A stretch of DNA of 13,389 nt from Bacillota bacterium (GTDB lineage: Bacteria > Bacillota > Clostridia > Oscillospirales > Ruminococcaceae): positions 1 to 13,389 of the forward strand of contig JAEZDF010000076.1 of NCBI GenBank assembly GCA_023429685.1, in the 5' to 3' direction. The first letter of the stretch is position 1; each line of letters starts with the position of its first letter. A program made the position numbers and the translations under genes. Below the pieces are notes generated by a model. It made no database searches. It saw nothing but the letters and a program-made list of their open reading frames with translations, and had not been told where the DNA came from. Below, piece after piece: positions 5,957-13,336 of this stretch.

Positions 5957-7111
5957 TTATACGGGCTCCGGCGCGATTAGTGTCTGCACGGTATATTGAC
6001 CTTCTGATATCTTCAAGATAAAAATACGCTTGTTTTCGGGGTCGCCCAAGCTGTTTAGGTGTATGGGTCCGGTTACCCCTTCGGTCTCGGAGGCGGTTAG
6101 TTGCTCAATCACCTTCTTCGGGTCTGCCTCTCCCGCCTTTTGGATGGATGTGTACATCAGCATAGCGGCGTCGTACCCCAGTGCTGCAAAGGAATTTGGT
6201 TCTTCGCCGTATTGCCGCTCGTACGCCTTAGCAAATGCCATGCTTTTTTCATCCTCACCCGGTGCAAAATAGCTTGCACTAAAATATGCCCCCTCCAGAC
6301 ATTCCTTTTGCCGCTCGTCGGCAACACTCAGCACCCCCTCACCGGTTACACCCCCAAGCAACATGGATTTAATCCCCATCTGCCTTGCCTGCTGTGCAAT
6401 CATCGCAAACTTTTTATAGGTGGCAGGCACAAACAATACATCCGGCTCTTCCTGTTTAATCTGCTCTAATTGTTCTGTAAAGTCGGTATCGTCTTTACTA
6501 TACGATCGATAGATGATATCCTTGACCCCCAACTGCTGCGCCTTGTAGCCAAATTCGCTCACACTTCCACTCGCATAGGTATCGGCAAACTGGTATAATA
6601 CCCCTATTTTCTTTGCGCCCAATTCTTCACTGGCAAAGGACGCCATGGTTCTACTTTGGTAAGGCGCAGTATAACTCACGCGAAACAGGTTGGTTCCAAA
6701 CGTTGTGACCTCGGGCGCTAACGCAGTAGGCGAGATAATAGCAATCCCACTCTTCTTTCCCGCCTGCCCTAGGGCAATCGACATTTCTGTCGTAATCCCT
6801 CCCAGAATACCGACAACCTTTTTCTTTTTTAGTTCATGGTACGCCTTTTCCGTCTCTTTTTTGTCTCCCTTGTCGTCCAATTCAATATACTCAATTGTCT
6901 TACCGAGAACCCCTCCCGCTTCGTTTATCTGACTGGTTGCAAGCCTAATGCCCTTGCTGACCGACTCACCGTATAAAGGGGTTTCCCCAGTCAGCGATAC
7001 AATGCCCCCTACGGCTATCGTATTCTCCCTGCGAGGCGTGTTACACCCGCTAACCGCACACAACACAACCGAACAAACGATAATCCATGATAGGAATCGA
7101 TATTTTTTCAT
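5957..7111 (-). CDS. Lipoprotein substrate-binding protein, LivK-like (type 1 periplasmic binding fold)
   Basis: 384 residues with a lipoprotein signal peptide: MKKYRF, a hydrophobic core, and the lipobox VSGC with Cys23 as the lipidation site, so it is anchored outside the membrane. The mature part is a type 1 periplasmic binding protein of the branched-chain amino acid/amide class. Typical pieces are IAVGGIVSLTGETPLYGESV, GIRLATSQINEAGGVLG, VVGILGGITTE, ISPTALAPEVT, FRVSYTAPYQ and GYDAAMLMY. The family binds hydrophobic amino acids, amides or similar small molecules; the ligand cannot be read from the sequence. No permease or ATPase gene flanks it, so it either serves a transporter encoded elsewhere or acts as a ligand sensor. 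A GGGTGGT site precedes the ATG, and the gene appears monocistronic. Confidence 0.95.
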   Translation of the reverse strand: MKKYRFLSWIIVCSVVLCAVSGCNTPRRENTIAVGGIVSLTGETPLYGESVSKGIRLATSQINEAGGVLGKTIEYIELDDKGDKKETEKAYHELKKKKVVGILGGITTEMSIALGQAGKKSGIAIISPTALAPEVTTFGTNLFRVSYTAPYQSRTMASFASEELGAKKIGVLYQFADTYASGSVSEFGYKAQQLGVKDIIYRSYSKDDTDFTEQLEQIKQEEPDVLFVPATYKKFAMIAQQARQMGIKSMLLGGVTGEGVLSVADERQKECLEGAYFSASYFAPGEDEKSMAFAKAYERQYGEEPNSFAALGYDAAMLMYTSIQKAGEADPKKVIEQLTASETEGVTGPIHLNSLGDPENKRIFILKISEGQYTVQTLIAPEPV

Positions 7112-7330
7112 TAGAAACCACCCTGCCTTATACGAATCTTGCGGCGTTTATCCGCAGGAAACCGACCCCACTGTACGATATGCTGTTGTATAATGCCTAG
7201 GTATTAGCCAAACGCTCGTTGTTATACTTAATTGTTGTAACATCTACAGTCAATAAACTGCCGCAAACCGCATACGGGTTTCCGCACGGAACCTAGACGG
7301 TTCAAAAACAAGCTCGTTTTGAAATTTGTT
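7112..7330 (-). promoter_or_regulatory. Long leader of the binding-protein gene, rich in inverted repeats
   Basis: This is a roughly 220-nt stretch without a credible ORF. Adjacent inverted repeats interlock: AAACC/GGTTT (7265-7269, 7277-7281), GGTT-CC/GGAACC (7277-7283, 7288-7293), GAACC/GGTTC (7289-7293, 7299-7303) and TTCAAAA/TTTTGAA (7301-7307, 7317-7323). Further on are a near-palindrome TAATGCCTAGGTATTA (7191-7206; 14 of 16 positions symmetric) and TGCGG/CCGCA (7140-7144, 7152-7156), close to the ribosome binding site. Whether they act in RNA or as protein operators is open. No known riboswitch class is recognised. Confidence 0.35.
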
Positions 7331-7336
7331 TGGTAT

Positions 7337-7364
7337 ATATTATGCGCACATTTATCCGTTTCAA
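7337..7364 (-). promoter_or_regulatory. Candidate promoter of the binding-protein gene
   Basis: On the minus strand TTGAAA (7364-7359), a 16-bp spacer and TAATAT (7342-7337) predict a start near 7330. It sits directly after the terminator of the upstream GGDEF-EAL gene, as expected for an independent unit. Weaker alternatives lie closer to the gene, for example TTGACT near 7250, so the start site is uncertain. Confidence 0.45.
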
Positions 7365-7368
7365 CCAA

Positions 7369-7401
7369 AAAGACACCGGCAACAACTGTGCCGGTGTCTT
7401 T
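7369..7401 (-). terminator. Terminator of the GGDEF-EAL gene
   Basis: AAAGACACCGGC (7369-7380) pairs with GCCGGTGTCTTT (7390-7401) around a 9-nt loop. Read on the minus strand, the hairpin ends in a T5 run. It begins 19 bp after the stop codon at 7421. Confidence 0.87.
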
Positions 7402-7420
7402 ATTGTACGATATGATATAA

Positions 7421-9097
7421 CTATTTAACGGAGGCACTCTTTGTGCCAATATTGATTATTCTTGAAAACGCAAGCATCTCAAACTGGGGTACGGGCATGG
7501 GTCTTGCATAAAAATAGCCCTGCACCATATCGCATTCTATGTCTCTTAAAAAGTCGATCTGCTCCTGCGTCTCTATTCCCTCCGCCACCACCTTCATCTC
7601 TAGATCGCGGACAATATGAATGGCGTTGGTCACAATCTTTTTGCTTCTGTCTTGTTTTTCGAGGTCGCGGAACATCATACGGTCAAGCTTGATGATGTCA
7701 ACCGGCAGTACATTAAGCAGGTTGAGTGAGGAGTATCCAGAACCGAAATCATCCATTGCAAGGCGGAACCCTTTTTCTTTAAGCCGCTGCATGACGTCTA
7801 TAATCTGTTGGGTATCGTCGTGAAACGCAGTCTCGGTCAGTTCAATCTCAACGAGCTCGGGGGACACTTGGTATCGGCTAGCGGTCCCATCTAATCGTTC
7901 CACAAAATCCTGTTGTCTTGCGTGCAGCCTCGACATATTGACCGAAATTGGAAACGGGGTTTCACCCGCATCCATCCACGAGCGGATGATTTTGCAAACC
8001 TCTTCGTGCACATAACAATCAAGGCGCAGCAAAAACCCGTTTTGCTCTAGTATGGGTATAAAGCGAGCCGGTGATAAAAAGCCCATGGTGGGATGATGCC
8101 AACGTATCAATGCCTCGGCGCCGACTATGGTATCGGTAGATAGCTCGTACTTCGGCTGCAGGTACACCTCAAACTCGCGGTTTTCCAGCGCGCTGTACAT
8201 CGATGCCTCGATCTCTTGGGTTTCAATGATGCGTTTGCGCAACGATTCATCATAAAAAAAGATTGCGGTATCGTAAAGGTTCTTCACGCTCCGTTTAGCA
8301 AGCTGAGCGTTACCGTGGCAATACACAAGAGGAACATCCGGCTCGGTAATTAAAAAGACGCCGCACGCATAGTTTACCTGGTATTCAAGCTTTTTCCGTG
8401 TGGAATAAAAATACTTCATCTTAACAAACAGTGCGTTTAAACGCTGCGTCAGCTGCTCTACCGACTCGTACTGTAACAGCAATGTAAAGTTGTCGTCAGA
8501 AGAACGAGAAAACAGCTCATCGCAACGGGTAAACTCCTTTAACTGCTGCGATACAAGCAACAGCAGGCAGTTACCCTCTTGAAAACCATACGAATTGTTA
8601 ATGGCCTTAAAGCGATTGATATCAAACATTACATAGGCATATTGTCCCCTGTTTTTTAACAGGCTCTCTGCCTTTAATGTAAATGCTGCGTAGTTGTCGC
8701 ATCCTGTCACTTGGTCGACATAGGTTAGCTGGGCGAGCTTTTTCTTTGTGAGTGCGCGATAAATTAGTACAAAGACAAACGCCACCAGCCCCATTACAAA
8801 GAACAAACCGATGATGAATATCGTTAACCCCACCCAATGCGAAAGGATCTCATCCCAGATCCACGCGAAATCCGCGGTCAGGTTGTCACGCCACGAAGCG
8901 GACATCAGGGCAGAACTCTCGCCCTTAAAATAAGTGATCCCATCAAGGGGAAGGCGCAGGGATGCACATGCGTCATGCAAATTTGCAAGCAGCATCGGTC
9001 TGATACGACCGAACCCTGTTTGTATGGAAGAAGAAAGGGTTGTGACTGATTTAGACGCATGAAAGATAAGTAAGCAAGATTGTAATAGATAGCTCAT
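7421..9097 (-). CDS. Membrane GGDEF-EAL protein, predicted c-di-GMP phosphodiesterase
   Basis: 558 residues: an N-terminal stretch of about 87 residues of unknown fold, one transmembrane helix (about 89-113), a GGDEF domain (about 120-285) and an EAL domain (about 295-545). The GGDEF signature is replaced by SDDNF (200-204), so cyclase activity is unlikely. The EAL domain keeps the residues expected for hydrolysis of c-di-GMP to pGpG: Glu328 in EALIRW, Asn387 (SVNMS), Glu422 (ELTE), Asp449-Asp450 (DDFGSGYSSL), Lys470, Glu506 (AEGIE) and Gln526 (VQGYFYARPM). The ATG at 9097 is the longest possible start, since a stop lies in frame at 9122-9124, and it has an AAGGA site ten bases upstream. The N-terminus lacks the first membrane helix typical of Cache-type sensors, so the sensor may be reduced; starts at Met35 or Met65 are possible. 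It is transcribed alone, between two terminators. Confidence 0.94.
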   Translation of the reverse strand: MSYLLQSCLLIFHASKSVTTLSSSIQTGFGRIRPMLLANLHDACASLRLPLDGITYFKGESSALMSASWRDNLTADFAWIWDEILSHWVGLTIFIIGLFFVMGLVAFVFVLIYRALTKKKLAQLTYVDQVTGCDNYAAFTLKAESLLKNRGQYAYVMFDINRFKAINNSYGFQEGNCLLLLVSQQLKEFTRCDELFSRSSDDNFTLLLQYESVEQLTQRLNALFVKMKYFYSTRKKLEYQVNYACGVFLITEPDVPLVYCHGNAQLAKRSVKNLYDTAIFFYDESLRKRIIETQEIEASMYSALENREFEVYLQPKYELSTDTIVGAEALIRWHHPTMGFLSPARFIPILEQNGFLLRLDCYVHEEVCKIIRSWMDAGETPFPISVNMSRLHARQQDFVERLDGTASRYQVSPELVEIELTETAFHDDTQQIIDVMQRLKEKGFRLAMDDFGSGYSSLNLLNVLPVDIIKLDRMMFRDLEKQDRSKKIVTNAIHIVRDLEMKVVAEGIETQEQIDFLRDIECDMVQGYFYARPMPVPQFEMLAFSRIINIGTKSASVK

Positions 9098-9190
9098 TAC
9101 ACCATTATCCTTTTCACCTGACTAAAATGGAAAAAGGTCGTTGTTGCGTTTGTTTAGAATATGTAGAGTAACCCAAAATACATTGGTAAT

Positions 9191-9219
9191 AATATATCAT
9201 AAAAACTGACAGCATACAA
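9191..9219 (-). promoter_or_regulatory. Candidate promoter of the GGDEF-EAL gene
   Basis: On the minus strand TTGTAT (9219-9214), a 17-bp spacer and TATATT (9196-9191) predict a start near 9184 and a leader of about 87 nt. It abuts the galE terminator, which fits a separate transcription unit. The -35 is a poor match. Confidence 0.4.
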
Positions 9220-9224
9220 CAAAG

Positions 9225-9262
9225 AAAGCGGAAACCTTGGCAAAACACCATGTTTCCGCTTT
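9225..9262 (-). terminator. Terminator of galE
   Basis: AAAGCGGAAAC (9225-9235) pairs with GTTTCCGCTTT (9252-9262), with a further TGG/CCA inside. On the minus strand it is followed by CTTTGTTG, a moderate U-rich tail. It begins 18 bp after the galE stop. Confidence 0.75.
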
Positions 9263-9280
9263 AAAATACTATGATTACGT

Positions 9281-10291
9281 TTAATCGGTTGCAATTTGTG
9301 TCTGCATGTAACGCCAGCTGTCGGCGCACATCTCGTCGATGCCCCTTACAGCCTCCCAGCCCAAAAGCGATTTTGCCTTTTCGGTATGTCCGTAATACTC
9401 CGCAAGGTCGCCCGCACGGCGCGGTGCATATTGTACGGGAATCTGCCTGCCGCTTGCCTTGCAGTAGGCATTTACGATTTGCAGCACACTCGTGCCCTTG
9501 CCGGTGCCCAAATTCACCGCCTCTACCCCCTTATGAAGAGCGGCATAATCAAGCGCCTTCAGGTGCCCCAGAGCAAGGTCAACGACATGGATGTAATCTC
9601 GCACGCCGGTACCATCTACGGTGTCGTAGTCGTTACCGAACACGTTAAGACAGGGCAGCTTACCCACCGCCACCTGCGCCACATAGGGCAACAGGTTATT
9701 GGGTATTCCATTTGGGTTTTCCCCAATCAGCCCGCTCTCGTGGGCACCGATGGGGTTAAAGTAGCGCAGTAACATCGCGCTCCAGTCCGGGTCGGCTGCG
9801 CAAATATCGCTAAGCACACGCTCCACCATCGCTTTGGTGCTTCCGTAAGGGTTGCTGGTGTCGCCGGTCGGATACTCCTCCTTGTACGGAATGGGGTTGT
9901 TAAAACCGTAAACGGTGGCGGAGGAGGAAAACACGATGGTTTTGCAGCCCGCTTCCTCCATTGCCTGACAAAGCACAATGGTGCCGTACACATTATTGTC
10001 GTAATAGGTTAGCGGCTTTAAAACCGATTCCCCTACCGCCTTGAGCCCCGCAAAATGCACCACGGCGCCGATAGCATGCTCACAAAACACGGTGCGCAGC
10101 GCATCCCTGTCGCGGATATCAACCGGGTAAAACGACAGGTCTTTTCCGGTAATCTCCCGAATGCGGTCTATCGTCTCTCTGTTTGCGTTACAGAGGTTAT
10201 CCACGATAACAACCTCATATCCCGCCCCCAGCAGCTCTACGCAGGTGTGGCTGCCAATAAAGCCTGCACCGCCTGTAACCAGTATCTTCAT
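9281..10291 (-). CDS. galE: UDP-glucose 4-epimerase
   Basis: GalE interconverts UDP-galactose and UDP-glucose with a bound NAD, in the Leloir pathway and for supplying sugars to surface polysaccharides. The 336 residues match the usual length (E. coli 338). It is an extended short-chain dehydrogenase: the NAD-binding glycines GGAGFIG at 7-13, Ser124 in FSSSATVYG, and the catalytic Tyr149 and Lys153 in NPYGSTK, with the same numbering as the E. coli enzyme. Further family blocks are LRYFNPIGAHESG, GVRDYIHVVDLA and NLGTGKGTSVL. The ATG has an AGGA site nine bases upstream. It has its own promoter and terminator, so it can be expressed apart from galK, which lies 219 bp upstream. No galT is in the window. 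Confidence 0.98.
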   Translation of the reverse strand: MKILVTGGAGFIGSHTCVELLGAGYEVVIVDNLCNANRETIDRIREITGKDLSFYPVDIRDRDALRTVFCEHAIGAVVHFAGLKAVGESVLKPLTYYDNNVYGTIVLCQAMEEAGCKTIVFSSSATVYGFNNPIPYKEEYPTGDTSNPYGSTKAMVERVLSDICAADPDWSAMLLRYFNPIGAHESGLIGENPNGIPNNLLPYVAQVAVGKLPCLNVFGNDYDTVDGTGVRDYIHVVDLALGHLKALDYAALHKGVEAVNLGTGKGTSVLQIVNAYCKASGRQIPVQYAPRRAGDLAEYYGHTEKAKSLLGWEAVRGIDEMCADSWRYMQTQIATD

Positions 10292-10366
10292 ATCAATTGT
10301 TCCTAACCTTTCTTTCCGTGCTTAAACTTATCTTTGTCACCTATATCACTTTGCTGTTATGGCATT

Positions 10367-10375
10367 ATTATACCA
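10367..10375 (-). promoter_or_regulatory. Extended -10 promoter of galE
   Basis: The minus strand reads TGGTATAAT (10375-10367), a perfect -10 hexamer with the TGn extension. The -35 region is weak, as is usual for extended -10 promoters. The start is predicted near 10360, giving a leader of about 70 nt before galE. Confidence 0.6.
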
Positions 10376-10408
10376 CAGTAAAGCCATATGACAGGATTTT
10401 TCTTATAC

Positions 10409-10486
10409 TTAATTAAAGCAACATGAATCAGTCTTTGTGAAGAAAACGCCTATATGCGTCCCTAAGCTCCTGTGCAGCACTGCCAT
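10409..10486 (-). CDS. Candidate 25-codon small ORF between galK and galE
   Basis: An ORF of 25 codons starts at ATG 10486 and ends at TAA (10409-10411). A perfect AGGAGG (10494-10499) lies seven bases before the ATG, as good a ribosome binding site as any in the window, and the galK stop is only 24 bp upstream, so it could be cotranslated with galK. The peptide begins MAVLHRSLGT and ends DSCCFN, with an internal hydrophobic IGVFF stretch and two adjacent Cys. I recognise no family. It could be a real small protein, a remnant of a longer gene, or chance. An inverted repeat, AAATCCT at 10491-10497 (overlapping the site) with AGGATTT at 10393-10399, might pair with the ribosome binding site. 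Confidence 0.4.
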   Translation of the reverse strand: MAVLHRSLGTHIGVFFTKTDSCCFN

Positions 10487-10510
10487 GACAAATCCTCCTG
10501 TTTTCATGTT

Positions 10511-11800
10511 CTACTCGGGCATAACGCAGACGCCGCCCACGGGACGAACCGAAAGAACATGGCATGCGCCATCACCGAACACCCGCTCCATCTGCTGTTT
10601 GTACTGTACGAGCAGCTCTGTGGGCACAAACGCCTGCACCGTCCCCGCAAAGCCGCCGCCGTGTACCCGCCACGCGCCGTGCACGCCGAGAATCCGCTCA
10701 CTGAGCGAAAGTGCAAGGGAAAGCCCTTGTTTAGCGGGCTGCTTTGGGGCATACACATTTTGTAGGTACTGAAACGACGACCGCCCCGATGCGGTGACAA
10801 GCCGCAAAAACTGCACCATATCGCCGTCCGCAAGCGCCGTCGCCTGCTCACTTACCCGCGCGTTGTCGTCAAAGAAGTGTACGGCACGCAGGATGGCGCG
10901 GTCGCTTACCTTATCGCGCAATTCGCCAATCTGCGCGTAAAACGCCTCCTCCGGCACCTTGCGCAGATGCTGTTTTCCAAACTGACCTGCAACCGCCTTC
11001 ATCTCGGCGGGCACGGCGGCGTAATCCGCCGTCAGGTCGGCATGGCTGCCGCCGGTGTTCACAATGCACAGCGCGTAGCCGCTTGACGCAAGGTCAAACG
11101 CCACCTGCTTGATAACAGGGTCTGCGGGGTTTTCAAAATCAATAGACACAAAGCCGCCCACTGCCGACGCGGTCTGATCCATCAGCCCGCAGGGCTTGCC
11201 GAAGTAGTCGTTCTCGGCGTACTGACCAATCTGCGCTATTACAGCGGCTGTTATTGCCCCTTCATTATACAAGTAGTTTAGTATGGTGCCCACCAAAACC
11301 TCAAACGCCGCAGAGGAAGACAGCCCTGAGCCGGGCAGAACGTCGGAGGTTGTGTAGGCATCAAATCCGCCAATTCGGTAGCCGAGCGCAGAAAAGCGGG
11401 CTGCTATGCCGCGGATAAGGGAAGCGGAAGACCCCCGCTCCGACGGATTGGGCGAAAGCACGGTAAGGGGAACGGCATCCATATCGTACCCCTCGCTCTT
11501 GATGCGAATTACATTATCCTGATTGATTGACACGACCGCAATCACGTCAAGGTTCACCGCCGCCGCAAGCACACGACCGCGCTGGTGGTCGGTGTGGTTG
11601 CCGCCGATCTCGGTACGTCCCGGCGCACTGAACAGCATCACCTCGCGTCCCTTGCCAAACAGCGCGTCAAATCGGTCGGCAGCGGCGGCATAGCGCGCGG
11701 TCTGCTCCTGTATCACGATATCGCCAGTACCATATAGCGTCGTAAAAACGGCATTGTACACCCCTTGGGTAAGCAGCTGCTTGAGATGTGCGGTCTGCAT
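10511..11800 (-). CDS. galK: Galactokinase (GHMP kinase family)
   Basis: GalK phosphorylates galactose to galactose 1-phosphate with ATP, the first Leloir step. At 429 residues it is longer than the usual 380-390, mostly through an N-terminal extension of some 30-40 residues before the sugar-binding signature. Visible motifs are the galactokinase signature APGRTEIGGNHTDHQ (59-73), the GHMP phosphate-binding loop LPGSGLSSSAA (155-165), the catalytic Asp208 in GLMDQ with Arg62, and the C-terminal VHGGGFAGTVQAF. The usual Glu of the GEHTD signature is Asn68, while His69 and Asp71 are kept. This variant may alter sugar specificity, though I recall similar sequences annotated as GalK in clostridia. 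The ATG has GGAGG eight bases upstream. The 214-bp upstream gap shows only weak promoter candidates, and the operon partner galT is absent. Confidence 0.94.
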   Translation of the reverse strand: MQTAHLKQLLTQGVYNAVFTTLYGTGDIVIQEQTARYAAAADRFDALFGKGREVMLFSAPGRTEIGGNHTDHQRGRVLAAAVNLDVIAVVSINQDNVIRIKSEGYDMDAVPLTVLSPNPSERGSSASLIRGIAARFSALGYRIGGFDAYTTSDVLPGSGLSSSAAFEVLVGTILNYLYNEGAITAAVIAQIGQYAENDYFGKPCGLMDQTASAVGGFVSIDFENPADPVIKQVAFDLASSGYALCIVNTGGSHADLTADYAAVPAEMKAVAGQFGKQHLRKVPEEAFYAQIGELRDKVSDRAILRAVHFFDDNARVSEQATALADGDMVQFLRLVTASGRSSFQYLQNVYAPKQPAKQGLSLALSLSERILGVHGAWRVHGGGFAGTVQAFVPTELLVQYKQQMERVFGDGACHVLSVRPVGGVCVMPE

Positions 11801-12014
11801 TTTGCGTTCCTCCCTATTCGTCTGACCTGTATCACGTCTTGTATCTATACGTTACCTTATTGGAGGATATTGTGCAACCGATAAATCATTGCAAAGTGTG
11901 GATTACTATATCGTGACGCATCGCGAAAGGTCTTTCGGGCTTCGAGTCAGCCCTCTGTATTCTCTCACACAAGACAGTCTAGGTTCGTAACTGCAATGCC
12001 CCTGCGCACGCAGA

Positions 12015-12791
12015 CTAAAGAACAATCTCGCCCGAAAGATAAATGACACCGCTCCCGCCTATGATAACCCGTTCCCCCGTATCCTTGCATATTAGTGTTC
12101 CGCCCCGCTCGGACAGCTGCGCTGCGGTCATCTCGGTTTTTCCCAGCCGCTCGCTCCAAAACGGGATAAGCGTGCTGTGGGAGGAACCGGTAACGGGGTC
12201 TTCGTCAATCCCGGCGTTGGGGGCAAAAAAGCGCGAGACAAAATCATGCTGCTCCCCCTTTGCTGTTACGACAACCGCAAACACATCGTTAAGTTGTTTG
12301 AGCAGCGCAAAATCGGGGCGGAGTGCGCGCACTGTTTCCTCCGACTGTAGCACAGCGACCAAATCTCTGGAACTGTGTGTCTCCAGCACCGGAGCACCAA
12401 GTGCTTCGGATAACAGCGCGGGCATCTCGCAGGGCACAGGCTTTCTGCGGGGGAAATCCATTAAAAATACATCCCGCTCGCGGGTTACTGTTAGTGTACC
12501 GCTTAGCGTCTCAAACTCCACCCGCTTACAGTTCGGCTCCGCTTCGTTCATCAAAACAAGGGCGGTGGCGAGCGTCGCGTGACCGCACAGGTCGATCTCG
12601 ACCTTCGGGGTAAACCAACGCAGGGAAAAGCGGTCGTTCGCGCGTAGCAAAAACGCCGTCTCTGCAAGGTTGTTTTCCGCCGCAATCTGCTGCATTATAG
12701 CGGCATCCAGCGGCTTATCCAGCAGGCATACGCCCGCAGAATTACCGTGAAACCGCTTATCTGTAAAAACATCCACTACATAGTATCTCAT
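12015..12791 (-). CDS. PhzF-family isomerase/epimerase-like protein
   Basis: 258 residues of the PhzF fold, a diaminopimelate-epimerase-like protein. Family marks are the start RYYVVDVFTDKRFHGNSAGV, the acid NNLAETAF (Glu44, the general acid/base position), RWFTPKVEIDLCGHAT (58-73) and FAPNAGIDEDPVTGSSHSTL in the second half. PhzF itself isomerises dihydrohydroxyanthranilate in phenazine synthesis, but no phenazine genes are present, and most members of this kind have no known substrate. I chose the ATG at 12791, where a GGAGA site sits nine bases upstream. A GTG at 12833 would add 14 residues unlike the family's start. The gene stands alone between the rplL terminator and galK; downstream of it only a weak GGGCT/AGCCC hairpin (11937-11953) without a T-run is seen. 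Confidence 0.91.
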   Translation of the reverse strand: MRYYVVDVFTDKRFHGNSAGVCLLDKPLDAAIMQQIAAENNLAETAFLLRANDRFSLRWFTPKVEIDLCGHATLATALVLMNEAEPNCKRVEFETLSGTLTVTRERDVFLMDFPRRKPVPCEMPALLSEALGAPVLETHSSRDLVAVLQSEETVRALRPDFALLKQLNDVFAVVVTAKGEQHDFVSRFFAPNAGIDEDPVTGSSHSTLIPFWSERLGKTEMTAAQLSERGGTLICKDTGERVIIGGSGVIYLSGEIVL

Positions 12792-12854
12792 GCTGTCATC
12801 TCTCCTGGCTTCGTCAGCAGTGAAGCAAAACACCCCGCCGACAGATTTTTACCC

Positions 12855-12883
12855 ATTATATCATTGCTGGGTGGATGTTACAA
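12855..12883 (-). promoter_or_regulatory. Promoter of the PhzF-like gene
   Basis: On the minus strand TTGTAA (12883-12878), a 17-bp spacer and a perfect TATAAT (12860-12855) with a TGA extension predict a start near 12848, 57 nt before the chosen ATG. It follows the rplL terminator directly. Confidence 0.68.
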
Positions 12884-12914
12884 CCTATGGAAATATATGA
12901 GGGCTGCGCATACA

Positions 12915-12942
12915 AAAAAGCCGCCCTTTCGGACGGCTTTTT
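12915..12942 (-). terminator. Terminator of the ribosomal protein operon after rplL
   Basis: AAAAAGCCG (12915-12923) pairs with CGGCTTTTT (12934-12942), with an inner CC/GG pair and a small loop. On the minus strand it ends in a T6 run, 19 bp after the rplL stop. The symmetric A/T ends could also stop plus-strand transcription. Confidence 0.87.
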
Positions 12943-12961
12943 ATCTTGCATTAGGGCTAAA

Positions 12962-13336
12962 TTACTTAACCTCAGCCTTTGCGCCAGCCTCTTCGAGCTT
13001 CTTCGCAAGCTCGTCAGCCTCGGTCTTGGATACGCCTTCTTTAACAGCCTTAGGAGCAGCCTCAACAAACTCCTTCGCTTCTTTCAGGCCAAGACCTACG
13101 ATGTCCTTAACAACCTTGATTACTGCCATCTTGTTGGCACCAATCTCAGCAAGGATTACGTCAAACTCGGTCTTCTCCTCAGCGGCAGCAGGACCAGCAG
13201 CAGGACCAGCAACCATAACGGGAGCAGCAGCGGATACGCCAAACTCCTCCTCAATTGCCTTAACCAGCTCGTTTAACTCAAGAACAGTCAGTGTCTTGAT
13301 TTCTTCTACAAATTTAGTAATTTTCTCAGAAGCCAT
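12962..13336 (-). CDS. rplL: 50S ribosomal protein L7/L12
   Basis: L7/L12 forms the ribosomal stalk that recruits translation GTPases. The 124 residues match the family. The N-terminal dimerisation helices (1-30) contain LTVLELNELVKAIEEEFGVS, an Ala/Gly/Pro-rich hinge covers about 35-53, and the C-terminal domain (54-124) shows KTEFDVIL, KMAVIKVVKDIVGLGLKEAK and the closing KLEEAGAKAEVK. The ATG has GGAGG ten bases upstream. rplJ would be expected upstream, but the remaining 53 bases of the window are too short to show it. Codon use is strongly biased, as expected for a highly expressed gene. Confidence 0.98.
   Translation of the reverse strand: MASEKITKFVEEIKTLTVLELNELVKAIEEEFGVSAAAPVMVAGPAAGPAAAEEKTEFDVILAEIGANKMAVIKVVKDIVGLGLKEAKEFVEAAPKAVKEGVSKTEADELAKKLEEAGAKAEVK

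Noticed and set aside
7228..7449. 73-codon minus-strand ORF between the GGDEF-EAL and binding-protein genes
   Set aside because: It overlaps the end of the GGDEF-EAL gene and runs straight through its terminator and the candidate promoter; no family features.
12792..12833. GTG start at 12833 for the PhzF-like gene
   Set aside because: The extra 14 residues do not resemble family N-termini, and the ATG at 12791 has a good ribosome binding site.
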